Positions 6,815 to 13,767 of a stretch of DNA of 13,767 bases are shown in pieces. Under the pieces are notes generated by a model that saw only the letters and a program-made list of their open reading frames with translations, did no database searches and had not been told where the DNA came from. How positions within the stretch are numbered: the first letter of the stretch is position 1; the number at the start of each line of letters is the position of its first letter. Made by a program: the position numbers and the translations under genes. This DNA comes from Clostridia bacterium (GTDB lineage: Bacteria > Bacillota > Clostridia > Oscillospirales > CAG-382), in NCBI GenBank assembly GCA_017397605.1, contig JAFQII010000114.1:1-13767 (forward strand), given 5' to 3'.

Positions 6815-6843
6815 ATTATATCACAAAAAAATACGTTTTGCAA
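6815..6843 (-). promoter_or_regulatory. Promoter of the discoidin-like lipoprotein gene
   Basis: On the minus strand, TTGCAA (6838-6843), 17-bp spacer, TATAAT (complement of 6815-6820), about 45 bp upstream of the ATG. It lies directly after the dus stop codon. I see no hairpin terminator between dus and this gene, so some read-through from recG-dus is possible. Confidence 0.72.
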
Positions 6844-6865
6844 GTCTTTTACAATTTATTTACAA

Positions 6866-7816
6866 TTACGGAAACAGCACTTCGATCAGTTCTTCAATCT
6901 CCTCGCGCGTGGTTACGCTGTTGATCTTTTCGCGCAGCTTGGCACTGCCGACGTTTCCGCGGCAATATTTGGAGAGGTGCTTGCGCATTTCCAGCAGGGC
7001 GCGCGTACCGCGGTCTTCTTCCAGCCGTCTGATCTGCGTGCGGATGACCGATTTGATCTCGTCGTTGGCCGGCGGTGTGTAGGGAATACCCTCGAAATGG
7101 CAGATCAGCTCGCGGAACAGCCACGGCTTTCCGTAAGCGCCGCGCCCGACCATGATGCCGTCACAACCCGTCGTCTCCAGCATATCGACCGCGCTCTGCA
7201 CCGAATCGATGTCGCCGTTGCCGATAACGGGAACGGACAGCGCTCGTTTGACCTCGCCGATCAGCTTTCGGTCCGCAAGTCCGCTGTACAGCTGTGTACG
7301 CGTTCTGCCGTGCACAAATACTGCGGACGCGCCGTTTCCCTCACAGATTTTTGCAACCTCGACCGCATTGACGTGCATGTCGTCATCGCCCTTGCGGATC
7401 TTGACCGTCACGGGGACGTCCGCCGCCTCGGAAACGGCGCGCACGATTCTGCCGCACAGCGCAGGATCCTTCATCACCGCACTGCCGTCGCCATTGTTAT
7501 ACACCTTGGGCATCGGACAGCCGAAATTGATATCAATAAACGCAGGATCGTATTTTTGCATGATCACTGCCGCACGTGCCATCGTCTCCGGCTCGTGCCC
7601 GAACAGCTGGATCGCCGCAGGCCGCTCGTTCTCGCGGAGCATCGCAAGCTTATCCGTTTTGCGGTCGCCGTAAACAACGCCCTTGGACGAAATCAGCTCG
7701 GTGCAGACACATTCCGCACCGTAGGACACGCAAATGGAACGGTATGCGTAATCCGTGATATTTGCCATCGGCGCGAGAAAAATACCGTGCTTGAGTTCAA
7801 AATTACCGATTTTCAT
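6866..7816 (-). CDS. dusB: tRNA-dihydrouridine synthase (DusB-like)
   Basis: 316 residues, normal length. A flavin enzyme that reduces specific uridines in tRNA to dihydrouridine with NADPH, in the cytoplasm. The N-terminal TIM barrel opens with LAPMANITD (14-22), a variant of the usual LAPMAGVTD. The catalytic cysteine is C100 in NFGCPMPKV. FMN and substrate-site motifs follow in family order: VKIRKGD (138-144), HGRTR (169-173), GNGDI (199-203) and VGRGA (223-227). The C-terminal helical domain contains the MRKHLSKYCRG segment typical of DusB-type proteins. Its ATG at 7816 directly follows the recG stop TGA with no gap, so translation is probably coupled and both genes share the recG promoter. 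The DusB subtype follows the general Firmicute pattern and is less certain than the Dus family call. Confidence 0.95.
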   Translation of the reverse strand: MKIGNFELKHGIFLAPMANITDYAYRSICVSYGAECVCTELISSKGVVYGDRKTDKLAMLRENERPAAIQLFGHEPETMARAAVIMQKYDPAFIDINFGCPMPKVYNNGDGSAVMKDPALCGRIVRAVSEAADVPVTVKIRKGDDDMHVNAVEVAKICEGNGASAVFVHGRTRTQLYSGLADRKLIGEVKRALSVPVIGNGDIDSVQSAVDMLETTGCDGIMVGRGAYGKPWLFRELICHFEGIPYTPPANDEIKSVIRTQIRRLEEDRGTRALLEMRKHLSKYCRGNVGSAKLREKINSVTTREEIEELIEVLFP

Positions 7817-9874
7817 TCAATTGATCGTCTTTCCGCTCCCCGCGCGGCGGACAACGCGTACCGCCTCGGCAAAGAGCTGTTTGTATGCTTCTGTGCGCAG
7901 AAGGGGCAAAATGCCCTCCAATGCGCGGGAGGTTTCTTTGATCAGCGGCATGTCCGTCAAGGATGCGGTGCGAAGCACCATTTCGCCGCTTTGGCGCTCA
8001 CCGAAAAAGTCGCCCGGCCCGCGTTGCTCGAGATCCGCCTCGGCAATGCGAAAACCGTCGCAGGTTTCTTTCATAATCGCAAGCCGTTCATTCTCTTTGC
8101 CGCTTCCGTTGAGCAAAACGCAATACGATTTGCGCTGTCCGCGCCCGATGCGCCCGCGAAGCTGATGCAGCTGTGACAAGCCGAAGCACTCCGCGTTTTC
8201 GATCAGCATAACGTTGGCATTCGGCACGTCCACACCGACCTCAATGACGGTGGTGGAGACCAGGATCTTTGTCTGTCCGCTTGCAAATGCATCCATCGCG
8301 CCCGCCTTTTGCGACGGAGTCAGCTTGCCGTGAATGAGCCCCATCGGAATATCCGCAAACGGGCCGTTTTGCAATTCGGCAAAATAAGTTTCCGCCGCTT
8401 TTTTGGGGGATTTTTCTTCCGCTTCTGCATTTTCTTCCACCAAGGGACAGATGATATATGCCTGCCCGCCCATGGAAAGCTGACGCTTGATCGAGCCGTA
8501 GATGCCGTTTCGGTCCTTGGGCGTCAAAACAAGCGTATCGATCGTCTGCCTGCCCGGCGGGAGCTCGTCCAATAATGTCACGTCCAGATCACCGTACAGA
8601 ATCAGCGACAGCGAGCGCGGAATCGGCGTTGCCGACATGACCAGCATATGTGCACGCTTGCCGCCTGCCTGCTCGCTTTTATCCAACAGCAATGCACGCT
8701 GGCGCACGCCGAAACGGTGCTGTTCGTCCGTGACGACCAAGCCGAGACCGGCAAATTCCACGTCATCCTGCAACACCGCATGCGTGCCGATCAGCACGTC
8801 GATTTCACCCGCAAGCAACGCTTTTTTGATCTCATTCTTTTGTTTTTTGGTCAGCCCGCCCGTCAAAAGCGCACAGCGGATGCCCATGGGTTCAAACCAT
8901 TTGGACAGTTTTTCCGCATGCTGTGCCGCCAAAATTTCGGTCGGCGCAAGCATCACGGCTTGCTTGCCGTTTTGCGCGCAAAGCTCCAGCGCCGCAGCGG
9001 CGACAACCGTTTTGCCGCTGCCGACGTCGCCCTGCACCAAACGCGTCATGGGAACGTCCTTTGCCAGATCCGCTTTAATCTCCGCAATCGCACGCGTTTG
9101 CGCGCCCGTAAGCGCAAACGGCAGCTGTTGCAAAAAGCTGTCCCGATCCGTTTCACACAGTGCATCGGCATGCGCGCCGTCCTTGGCCTTGAGCATACAG
9201 CGAAGCGCTGTCTGGAACACCAGTAGTTCTGTAAACGCCGCCGTCCGTTTTGCAACCGCAAGCTGTTCCTTGCTCTCGGGACAGTGCATCTGTCTGAACA
9301 TTTCGCTCCGCGGCATCAAACCGTGCGCCTGCCGTATTTCTTGGGGCAAAATCTCCGCAAAACCTGCGCAAAGCGAGAGGCATTGCTCCACCGCGCCGCG
9401 CACCGCCTTTTGCGTCAGCCCGCCCGATAGCGGATAGACGGGAATAATGTCAGGCAAGGGCTTTCCTGCCGTAATCGGTTCGATCTCGGGCGAGGTCGCT
9501 TCCGCGCCGCACAGGCCCATCGTAATTCTGCCGTACAGACGGTAGGAACGCCCCGCACGGATCTGATCCATCAAAAACCGTCTGCCGAAAAACGTCACCG
9601 TCAGCGATGCCGAGTCATCCTCGGCATACATACGAAAGAACTCCAAGCCGCTTCTCGTTCTGCCAACGACGGGATTTTTGGTACAGCGCACAACGACGGC
9701 ATGCACCTCCCCGTCGGTGCAATCCCGAAGCGGGACAACATCCCCGCGGTACTCATACCCACGCGGAAAGAACTCCAACAAATCACCCACGGTCAAAATA
9801 CCGCGCTTGGCAAAATCGGCGCTTTTGACTTCGCCGATGCCTTTGATCGCCGTGATCGGTGCGTCCAGTCTCAT
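7817..9874 (-). CDS. recG: ATP-dependent DNA helicase RecG
   Basis: 685 residues, the usual RecG size. RecG is a superfamily 2 helicase that remodels stalled replication forks and Holliday junctions. The N-terminal wedge/OB part (residues about 1-170) includes IKGIGEVKSADFAKRGI and FFPRGYEYR. Helicase motifs are intact: Walker A GDVGSGKT (282-289), TEILAAQH (312-319), DEQH (383-386), SATPIPRS (414-421), STTVIEVGVDVP (540-551) and QLRGRIGRG (571-579). The RecG-specific C-terminal motif EQRGPGDFFGERQSG is at 616-630. I start it at ATG 9874, preceded 8 nt upstream by AAGGAGG (complement of 9883-9889); the frame continues upstream to 9934 but that stretch overlaps the promoter. The stop TGA abuts the ATG of the dus gene. 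Identification is certain. Confidence 0.98.
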   Translation of the reverse strand: MRLDAPITAIKGIGEVKSADFAKRGILTVGDLLEFFPRGYEYRGDVVPLRDCTDGEVHAVVVRCTKNPVVGRTRSGLEFFRMYAEDDSASLTVTFFGRRFLMDQIRAGRSYRLYGRITMGLCGAEATSPEIEPITAGKPLPDIIPVYPLSGGLTQKAVRGAVEQCLSLCAGFAEILPQEIRQAHGLMPRSEMFRQMHCPESKEQLAVAKRTAAFTELLVFQTALRCMLKAKDGAHADALCETDRDSFLQQLPFALTGAQTRAIAEIKADLAKDVPMTRLVQGDVGSGKTVVAAAALELCAQNGKQAVMLAPTEILAAQHAEKLSKWFEPMGIRCALLTGGLTKKQKNEIKKALLAGEIDVLIGTHAVLQDDVEFAGLGLVVTDEQHRFGVRQRALLLDKSEQAGGKRAHMLVMSATPIPRSLSLILYGDLDVTLLDELPPGRQTIDTLVLTPKDRNGIYGSIKRQLSMGGQAYIICPLVEENAEAEEKSPKKAAETYFAELQNGPFADIPMGLIHGKLTPSQKAGAMDAFASGQTKILVSTTVIEVGVDVPNANVMLIENAECFGLSQLHQLRGRIGRGQRKSYCVLLNGSGKENERLAIMKETCDGFRIAEADLEQRGPGDFFGERQSGEMVLRTASLTDMPLIKETSRALEGILPLLRTEAYKQLFAEAVRVVRRAGSGKTIN

Positions 9875-9905
9875 GCAGAGTTCCTCCTTGTCGTCGTTTT
9901 CTTTT

Positions 9906-9934
9906 ATTATAGTCCAAAACAGAATGCTTGTCAA
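9906..9934 (-). promoter_or_regulatory. Consensus sigma-A promoter of the recG-dus operon
   Basis: On the minus strand, TTGACA (complement of 9929-9934), 17 bp, TATAAT (complement of 9906-9911): a perfect consensus match, with the start expected about 25 bp upstream of the ATG and just ahead of the strong ribosome binding site. Confidence 0.9.
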
Positions 9935-9935
9935 G

Positions 9936-9970
9936 AAAAAAGACGCCTCACGCGATGTGAAGCGTCTTTT
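9936..9970 (-). terminator. Terminator of the solute-binding lipoprotein gene
   Basis: AAAAGACGC and GCGTCTTTT enclose an inner stem TCAC/GTGA with loop GCGAT, giving a long hairpin with one mismatch; the minus-strand 3' side ends in a T run. It sits 13 bp beyond the stop codon at 9984 and adjoins the recG -35 box. Confidence 0.88.
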
Positions 9971-9983
9971 GAATTGTCCGAAA

Positions 9984-11522
9984 TCAGTCGTTCATCTGAT
10001 ATGCTTCGACATAGTCGTCGATGCTTGCATTGATCGAGTCTCTGATGGAGTCAAGCTTGGAAGCAACGTTGGTGTCGCCGCTGGACATCAAAGCATCGAA
10101 CATGCTGGAAACGGTACCGAAGTCATACAGCTGACCAAGGTCGTAGGAAAGGTTTGCAAAAATGTACTTGTCGAGCATTTCCTCAGACTCGGGGTCTTTT
10201 GCATCACGGGATTTCAGGGTGATCTCGTAGTAAGCGGGCGTGATGGTGTTCTTGCCGCCTGCCGCCATGAGCTCGATCATGTATGCGGAGAATTCGGGAT
10301 TCGGAACGCCGCTGGGGATGCAGATACCGTATGCGTATTTTGCCGCGTTGGGCGTGTGGTAGCTATCCTGGCCCTCCTGTGCGAGAGGCTGAGGAATGAT
10401 ACCCATTACGTCGGAAACATCGAAGTTACGAAGCTTTTTGACTGCGGAGAATGCCGCGGGATAGAACAGAGCGCGCTGTTCGCCGAAGATACCCATTGCA
10501 GCCTCCCAAACGTTCTTACCGGGAGCCTCAACCTTCTGGGTGTTGATAAACCAGCTGGTATCCTGGAAGATGCCCAAAACTTTTTCTGCATAAACGAGAG
10601 AAGCCTCGCTGCCGAAAGCAAGCTCGGGGATATCGTCGTTGTTCTTGGAAATCAGTGCGTAGCCTGCACCCATGTACATGCTCAGGATGCTGTTGGTGCC
10701 TGCCATACCCCACTGGTCAGCATAGGTCATGCCGTCAACGCCGTCTTTTTCGATCGTAACGGATTTACCCATCTCATACATCGCATCGATGGTCCACTTG
10801 TAGTCACGGACAAGATTATACATGCTGCCGTATTTGTCTGCGCAGTACTCGTTGTACATGGTTTTGTTGAACAGAATCGCAGTGGAAACGATCTTCTGCA
10901 TGATGGAGATATCGCCGGTGGTAAAGTAGATCTTACCTGCGATGGAAAGGGACTCGTTTGCGTTCTGATCCCACCACGGAGCATCCAGATGGATGTACTC
11001 ATCAAACTCGGTGAGGTCATACAAGCTGCCGTTCTGTGCGAGCGTGGTGCACGCGCTCATAAAGGGCATCGCCGCGTCATACAGCTGCGTACCGGTGGTA
11101 ACGTCCTGATTGACGGCCTCATATACGTTATCAACTGCGCAAGCAACGATCTTGACACCGTAGTTTTCTTCGATCAGGTCATTACGGGTTCTGACCGCGT
11201 CGTTGAGAACGGAGTCGGTCGTGTCGTACATGTCGGGCTCAACTTCCTCGGAGAAGTAGGTGTCCTGTACATTGTTGTTGTAAACACAAACGCGGAACTC
11301 TTTTTCGGAGAAATTGAACTCAGGCAGAAGCTTTTCAGCCGTGTACTGACCCTTGTCATCCTGATAGAGCTCATTGCCCTCAGAGGTTTCGCCATTGTTG
11401 TTTTCATTTTTGCTGGTGGTTGCCGTGGAGCTTTCTTCGGGTGTATCGTCGCCGCATGCCGCCAAAACGGGGCAGATCGCCAACACGAGACACAGAAGAA
11501 GTGCAAGCATTCTTGTCTTCAT
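9984..11522 (-). CDS. ABC transporter extracellular solute-binding lipoprotein (family 1, probably sugar)
   Basis: 512 residues. The signal peptide MKTRMLALLL onward ends in lipobox LAAC, lipidation expected at C23, followed by a short Thr/Ser/Asn-rich linker to about residue 50. The rest has the layout of family 1 carbohydrate-binding proteins: an N-terminal lobe with FRVCVYNN and YGVKIV strands, the WWDQNANESLSIAGKIYF segment, and a C-terminal lobe with FGEQRALFY, MGIIPQPLAQEG and the KYAYGICIPS strand. The C-terminal ITPAYYEITLKSRDAKD segment, as I recall it, is common in solute-binding proteins of gut Clostridia. These proteins deliver sugars or oligosaccharides to a membrane permease, but neither permease nor ATPase is next to it, and promoter and terminator make it monocistronic. 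The start at ATG 11522 has GAAAGGA upstream. The ligand is unknown. Confidence 0.93.
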   Translation of the reverse strand: MKTRMLALLLCLVLAICPVLAACGDDTPEESSTATTSKNENNNGETSEGNELYQDDKGQYTAEKLLPEFNFSEKEFRVCVYNNNVQDTYFSEEVEPDMYDTTDSVLNDAVRTRNDLIEENYGVKIVACAVDNVYEAVNQDVTTGTQLYDAAMPFMSACTTLAQNGSLYDLTEFDEYIHLDAPWWDQNANESLSIAGKIYFTTGDISIMQKIVSTAILFNKTMYNEYCADKYGSMYNLVRDYKWTIDAMYEMGKSVTIEKDGVDGMTYADQWGMAGTNSILSMYMGAGYALISKNNDDIPELAFGSEASLVYAEKVLGIFQDTSWFINTQKVEAPGKNVWEAAMGIFGEQRALFYPAAFSAVKKLRNFDVSDVMGIIPQPLAQEGQDSYHTPNAAKYAYGICIPSGVPNPEFSAYMIELMAAGGKNTITPAYYEITLKSRDAKDPESEEMLDKYIFANLSYDLGQLYDFGTVSSMFDALMSSGDTNVASKLDSIRDSINASIDDYVEAYQMND

Positions 11523-11562
11523 AGTGAAAAAATCCTTTCGATGATATTTTTACTTATCCTAT

Positions 11563-11591
11563 ATAATACCGCTTTCCGTCAAAGGTGTCAA
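11563..11591 (-). promoter_or_regulatory. Sigma-A promoter of the solute-binding lipoprotein gene
   Basis: On the minus strand, TTGACA (complement of 11586-11591), 17 bp, TATTAT (complement of 11563-11568). The -35 box overlaps a 10-bp palindrome GTCAATTGAC (11587-11596), which may or may not be an operator. Confidence 0.8.
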
Positions 11592-11621
11592 TTGACGAAA
11601 AAGACAAATTTTGTGTCCGAT

Positions 11622-11664
11622 TTTTGGCAAAACGCCAAAAGAGAGCATCCCAAACGGAATGCTC
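11622..11664 (-). terminator. Tandem hairpin terminator of the Ig-like lipoprotein gene
   Basis: Reading the minus strand from the stop at 11680, a first hairpin GAGCATTCC/GGGATGCTC (11643-11664) with one mismatch is followed by TCTTTT, then a second hairpin TTTTGGC/GCCAAAA with a 5-nt loop (11622-11640). Either could terminate; the first has the stronger stem. Confidence 0.75.
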
Positions 11665-11679
11665 CCTTGCGCTGTCTGA

Positions 11680-12924
11680 TTATTTTTTTGCAAAACTGAG
11701 TTCTTCAAGCTCGTTTTCGATCTCTTTCGGATCATTTCCGCTTACCCATTCAAGCGCATAGCCGGAGAGCTGTTTATTTGCAGAGAAATATGCGCTTCTG
11801 ACCGACTGATAGGTGTCCTTGTCGCACTCAGCAAACGCGCCGTCGATCTGCGCAAAATAGCGGCTTTCACCGTTGTGCACCTCGCGTGTGAGGATATAAA
11901 CGCACTGCAACACAGGCTCCTCGGGCTCTTCTCCCGTCTCAGGAGCAGGCGGCTCGGAGAGGTTTACCTCCAGCATGACGTGATGAACATCACCGTTTTC
12001 AAGGTTCTGCGAGAACGAGACGAGCAAGAATCTCGTGCCGTCCTTGTGTTCCCAGACAGCCCATTCCTCATCGTCGCCCGTGTCAAAGCCAAGCACCCAA
12101 CCCTCGGGCATGGGAGCTTCGGGCTCTTGTGAATCTTCGGAAACGTCCGGCTCTTCGGGTTCTTCGACAGGCTCAACCTCGATTTCGTAAATCCCGACGG
12201 AAGGCAGCCCCTTTGCAGGTGTCGTGCGGACAATAAGCTCCTGCACGCCGTCCAGATCGACGTCACAAAGCGCAAAATGCTTGCCGCCGAATTCACCCGA
12301 CGCAACAGCCTTGATGCGTTTTGCCAATGCGGAAAGCGGCAGCTCCGCCACAACCTCCACCTTGCACTCGGAATACCGTCCCGTAGAGGTCGTCGCGCGG
12401 ATATAGCTGATTCCCGTACCGACCGCAGTCAACGTTCCGTCATTTGCAACCGTGACGGCTTTTGTATTGGTGCTCGTCCACGTCAACGTTCTGTTTGTTG
12501 TGCCGATCGGTGTAAACTCAAACGGAATCTTTATCTTCTCACCCAGCTCTATCATCAGTCTGCTTTGCAAAAGTGCAAAGCCCTTTTCTTCAATTGCGGG
12601 CAGAACGATCTCCTCAAGATGCGGTTCTTCGTCATCGCGGAAGATCGGACGCGGCGCGGGCGTGGAGCTTTCCTCGCTGCTTGTTTCCTCCGAGCTCTCG
12701 GTTCCCGAGCCGTCCTCAGACGGAAGCGCGATCACCGAGTCCTCACTGCTGACGGCAGAACTCTCCGAAATCACCGAGCTTTCCTCCGCGGCGGAAGACG
12801 TCTGCGAGACGGTCATACCGCTTTCGGAAGACGACTCGCCGGCAGGCTCATCCCCGCACCCTGCCGCAAACAACATCGCGGCGCAAAGGATTGCGCCCAA
12901 TATAGCTTTTACCTGAAATCTCAT
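11680..12924 (-). CDS. Lipoprotein with bacterial Ig-like (Big_2) domain and calcium-loop-like motif
   Basis: 414 residues. The signal peptide ends in FAAGC, lipidation expected at C23. Residues 24-92 are a Ser/Glu/Thr tether. Residues about 118-192 look like a Big_2 domain: a conserved hydrophobic strand, LTWTSTNTKAVTVANDGTLT (147-166) and AVGTGISYIRATTSTG (167-182). The C-terminal part holds FALCDVDLDGVQELIV (217-232), whose spacing of D221, D223, D225, G226 and E229 resembles an EF-hand-type or FG-GAP-type calcium loop, and it is interrupted by two Pro/Glu-rich stretches (251-273 and 326-338). The protein is probably a surface-exposed binding or structural protein; no enzyme motif is seen. 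The start is ATG 12924 with AAGGGG upstream. It is monocistronic and divergent from the gene at 13107. Function unknown. Confidence 0.88.
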   Translation of the reverse strand: MRFQVKAILGAILCAAMLFAAGCGDEPAGESSSESGMTVSQTSSAAEESSVISESSAVSSEDSVIALPSEDGSGTESSEETSSEESSTPAPRPIFRDDEEPHLEEIVLPAIEEKGFALLQSRLMIELGEKIKIPFEFTPIGTTNRTLTWTSTNTKAVTVANDGTLTAVGTGISYIRATTSTGRYSECKVEVVAELPLSALAKRIKAVASGEFGGKHFALCDVDLDGVQELIVRTTPAKGLPSVGIYEIEVEPVEEPEEPDVSEDSQEPEAPMPEGWVLGFDTGDDEEWAVWEHKDGTRFLLVSFSQNLENGDVHHVMLEVNLSEPPAPETGEEPEEPVLQCVYILTREVHNGESRYFAQIDGAFAECDKDTYQSVRSAYFSANKQLSGYALEWVSGNDPKEIENELEELSFAKK

Positions 12925-12954
12925 TCTTTTGTTCCCCTTGTTGATAGTATCCTT

Positions 12955-12983
12955 ATGATATCACAGAACACAGCCTCCGTCAA
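12955..12983 (-). promoter_or_regulatory. Promoter of the Ig-like lipoprotein gene
   Basis: On the minus strand, TTGACG (complement of 12978-12983), 17 bp, TATCAT (complement of 12955-12960). One mismatch to consensus in each box. Confidence 0.68.
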
Positions 12984-13047
12984 TGCGGTTTGATTATTTT
13001 TTTGTGAACTTTTTTCATTTGATTTTTGTTTTGTCCGTGCAAAAGGC

Positions 13048-13075
13048 TTGACTTCCCTGCCAAAAAGCGTATAAT
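13048..13075 (+). promoter_or_regulatory. Promoter of the truncated discoidin-like lipoprotein gene
   Basis: TTGACT (13048-13053), 16 bp, TATAAT (13070-13075), about 30 bp upstream of the ATG at 13107. Between it and the divergent promoter at 12983 is an AT-rich stretch of about 65 bp in which I see no clear operator. Confidence 0.8.
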
Positions 13076-13106
13076 GAAAATATCGCTCAGTCAAAAGGAG
13101 TTTTTT

Positions 13107-13767
13107 ATGAAAAAGACAGTTTTGTACATTCTTGCGGCATTGCTTCTTGTAACATGCCTGCCGCTCGGCTTGTTTGGATGCGATACGCCGGATGCAGATT
13201 CCTCTGTTCCCGCCGAAAGCAGTGCGGCGCAGAGCACCGAGCAAACATCTTCCGAGATCATCGAAACCACATCCGAGGAGGAAAAGCAAGAAATGCTGAT
13301 CATCAAAGACGATCCCAATTACGCAAACGTGACGCTCGGCAAGGGCTATACCCTTTCCGACCTATACCCCAGCAACAGCGAAGCAAGCTATCCCGACGAA
13401 AACGGCAAAACCATGACCGACGGTGAGATTGCGCCCGAGGGCAGCAGCTTTGGCCATGCGTCGTTTATCGGCTTTAACAAAAATCACTCCGACTACACCG
13501 CGCACGGCTATTCCTCCGTTACGGTCGATCTGGGCGGACTGCATTACGTAGACAAATTTACGGCATACGTCGGCTCTGCATACTACCTTTCCGCAGGCAT
13601 CGACGCGCCCGAAATGATCGAGATCCGCCTCTCCGTTGACGGCAAGACTTGGTACAAAGCAGGCAGAACCAACCACACCGATACGGACGAGTCCAACACC
13701 GTCGCCGCAACGCTTGAGCTGGAAGGTGCTTTGTGTGCAAAATACGTGCAGTACCGTTTTATCGGCA
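13107..13767 (+). CDS. Lipoprotein with discoidin-like domain (partial, C-terminus beyond the right edge)
   Basis: 220 codons are visible and the frame is open at the window end. MKKTVLYILA and a hydrophobic core lead to the lipobox LFGC, lipidation expected at C25. A Ser/Glu/Thr-rich tether spans about 26-62, shorter than in its relatives here. From about residue 75 the protein resembles a galactose-binding-like sandwich: YTLSDLYPSN (81-90), LTDG-like MTDG (103-106), SSVTVDLGGLHYVDKF (136-151), IEIRLSVDGKTWYKAG (171-186) and AKYVQYRFIG (211-220). The same strand pattern occurs in the lipoprotein at 6008-6769, so the two are probably distant paralogs. The ATG is preceded by AAGGAG (13095-13100) with a 6-nt spacer, a strong start. 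What follows the visible domain, perhaps an enzymatic module, cannot be known from this window. Confidence 0.87.
   Translation, partial: MKKTVLYILAALLLVTCLPLGLFGCDTPDADSSVPAESSAAQSTEQTSSEIIETTSEEEKQEMLIIKDDPNYANVTLGKGYTLSDLYPSNSEASYPDENGKTMTDGEIAPEGSSFGHASFIGFNKNHSDYTAHGYSSVTVDLGGLHYVDKFTAYVGSAYYLSAGIDAPEMIEIRLSVDGKTWYKAGRTNHTDTDESNTVAATLELEGALCAKYVQYRFIG

Noticed and set aside
6104..8176. Open frame of 690 codons on the plus strand
   Set aside because: It runs opposite the discoidin-like lipoprotein, dus and the end of recG, across a minus-strand promoter; its composition is that of an antisense shadow.
11587..11596. GTCAATTGAC palindrome as an operator
   Set aside because: Only 10 bp, and half of it is the -35 box itself; this is likely by chance without comparative support.
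9678..11699. Open frame of 673 codons on the plus strand
   Set aside because: It covers the start of recG, two regulatory intervals and the whole solute-binding protein gene in antisense. Long antisense frames come from the codon bias of the true genes.

Overview
The window looks like a chromosomal segment of an anaerobic Firmicute from class Clostridia, probably an uncultured gut or rumen relative of the Oscillospiraceae/Ruminococcaceae. The basis is the style of the genes: near-consensus sigma-A promoters (TTGACA, mostly 17 bp, TATAAT), GGAGG-type ribosome binding sites, a T-box-like leader RNA, and lipoproteins whose signal peptide is followed by long Ser/Glu/Thr-rich tethers. This assignment is inference; no marker gene such as rRNA is present.

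Layout. (1) 1-1014, minus: a Gfo/Idh/MocA-type NAD(P)-dependent oxidoreductase, running off the left edge. (2) 1075-1161: two back-to-back promoters. (3) 1168-1426, plus: a leader RNA with a convincing T-box stem I (CUC, leucine, in the specifier position) and a strong intrinsic terminator, but no canonical T-box antiterminator sequence. (4) 1482-4013, plus: an 843-residue fusion of a sugar-isomerase-like TIM barrel with an acyl-CoA synthetase. (5) 4066-4845, minus: a lipoprotein of unknown function. (6) 5012-5896, minus: a LysR-type regulator with a perfect 16-bp palindrome over its own promoter. (7) 6008-6769, minus: a lipoprotein with a discoidin-like domain. (8) 6866-9874, minus: a recG-dus operon with abutting stop and start codons. 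(9) 9984-11522, minus: an ABC-type sugar-binding lipoprotein with no permease or ATPase gene beside it. (10) 11680-12924, minus: a lipoprotein with a bacterial Ig-like fold and a calcium-loop-like motif. (11) 13107 to the right edge, plus: another discoidin-like lipoprotein, truncated by the window.

The genes do not form one pathway. Most are single-gene transcription units, each with its own promoter and usually its own hairpin terminator. Five of the ten genes encode predicted lipoproteins, so the segment is rich in surface proteins that probably bind carbohydrate or other envelope ligands. Only recG-dus looks like a real operon. The most unusual part is the left third: a leucine-type T-box-like leader in front of a TIM-barrel/acyl-CoA synthetase fusion, divergent from a sugar-type oxidoreductase. 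I saw no tRNA, rRNA, CRISPR array, transposase, integrase, phage gene or origin.
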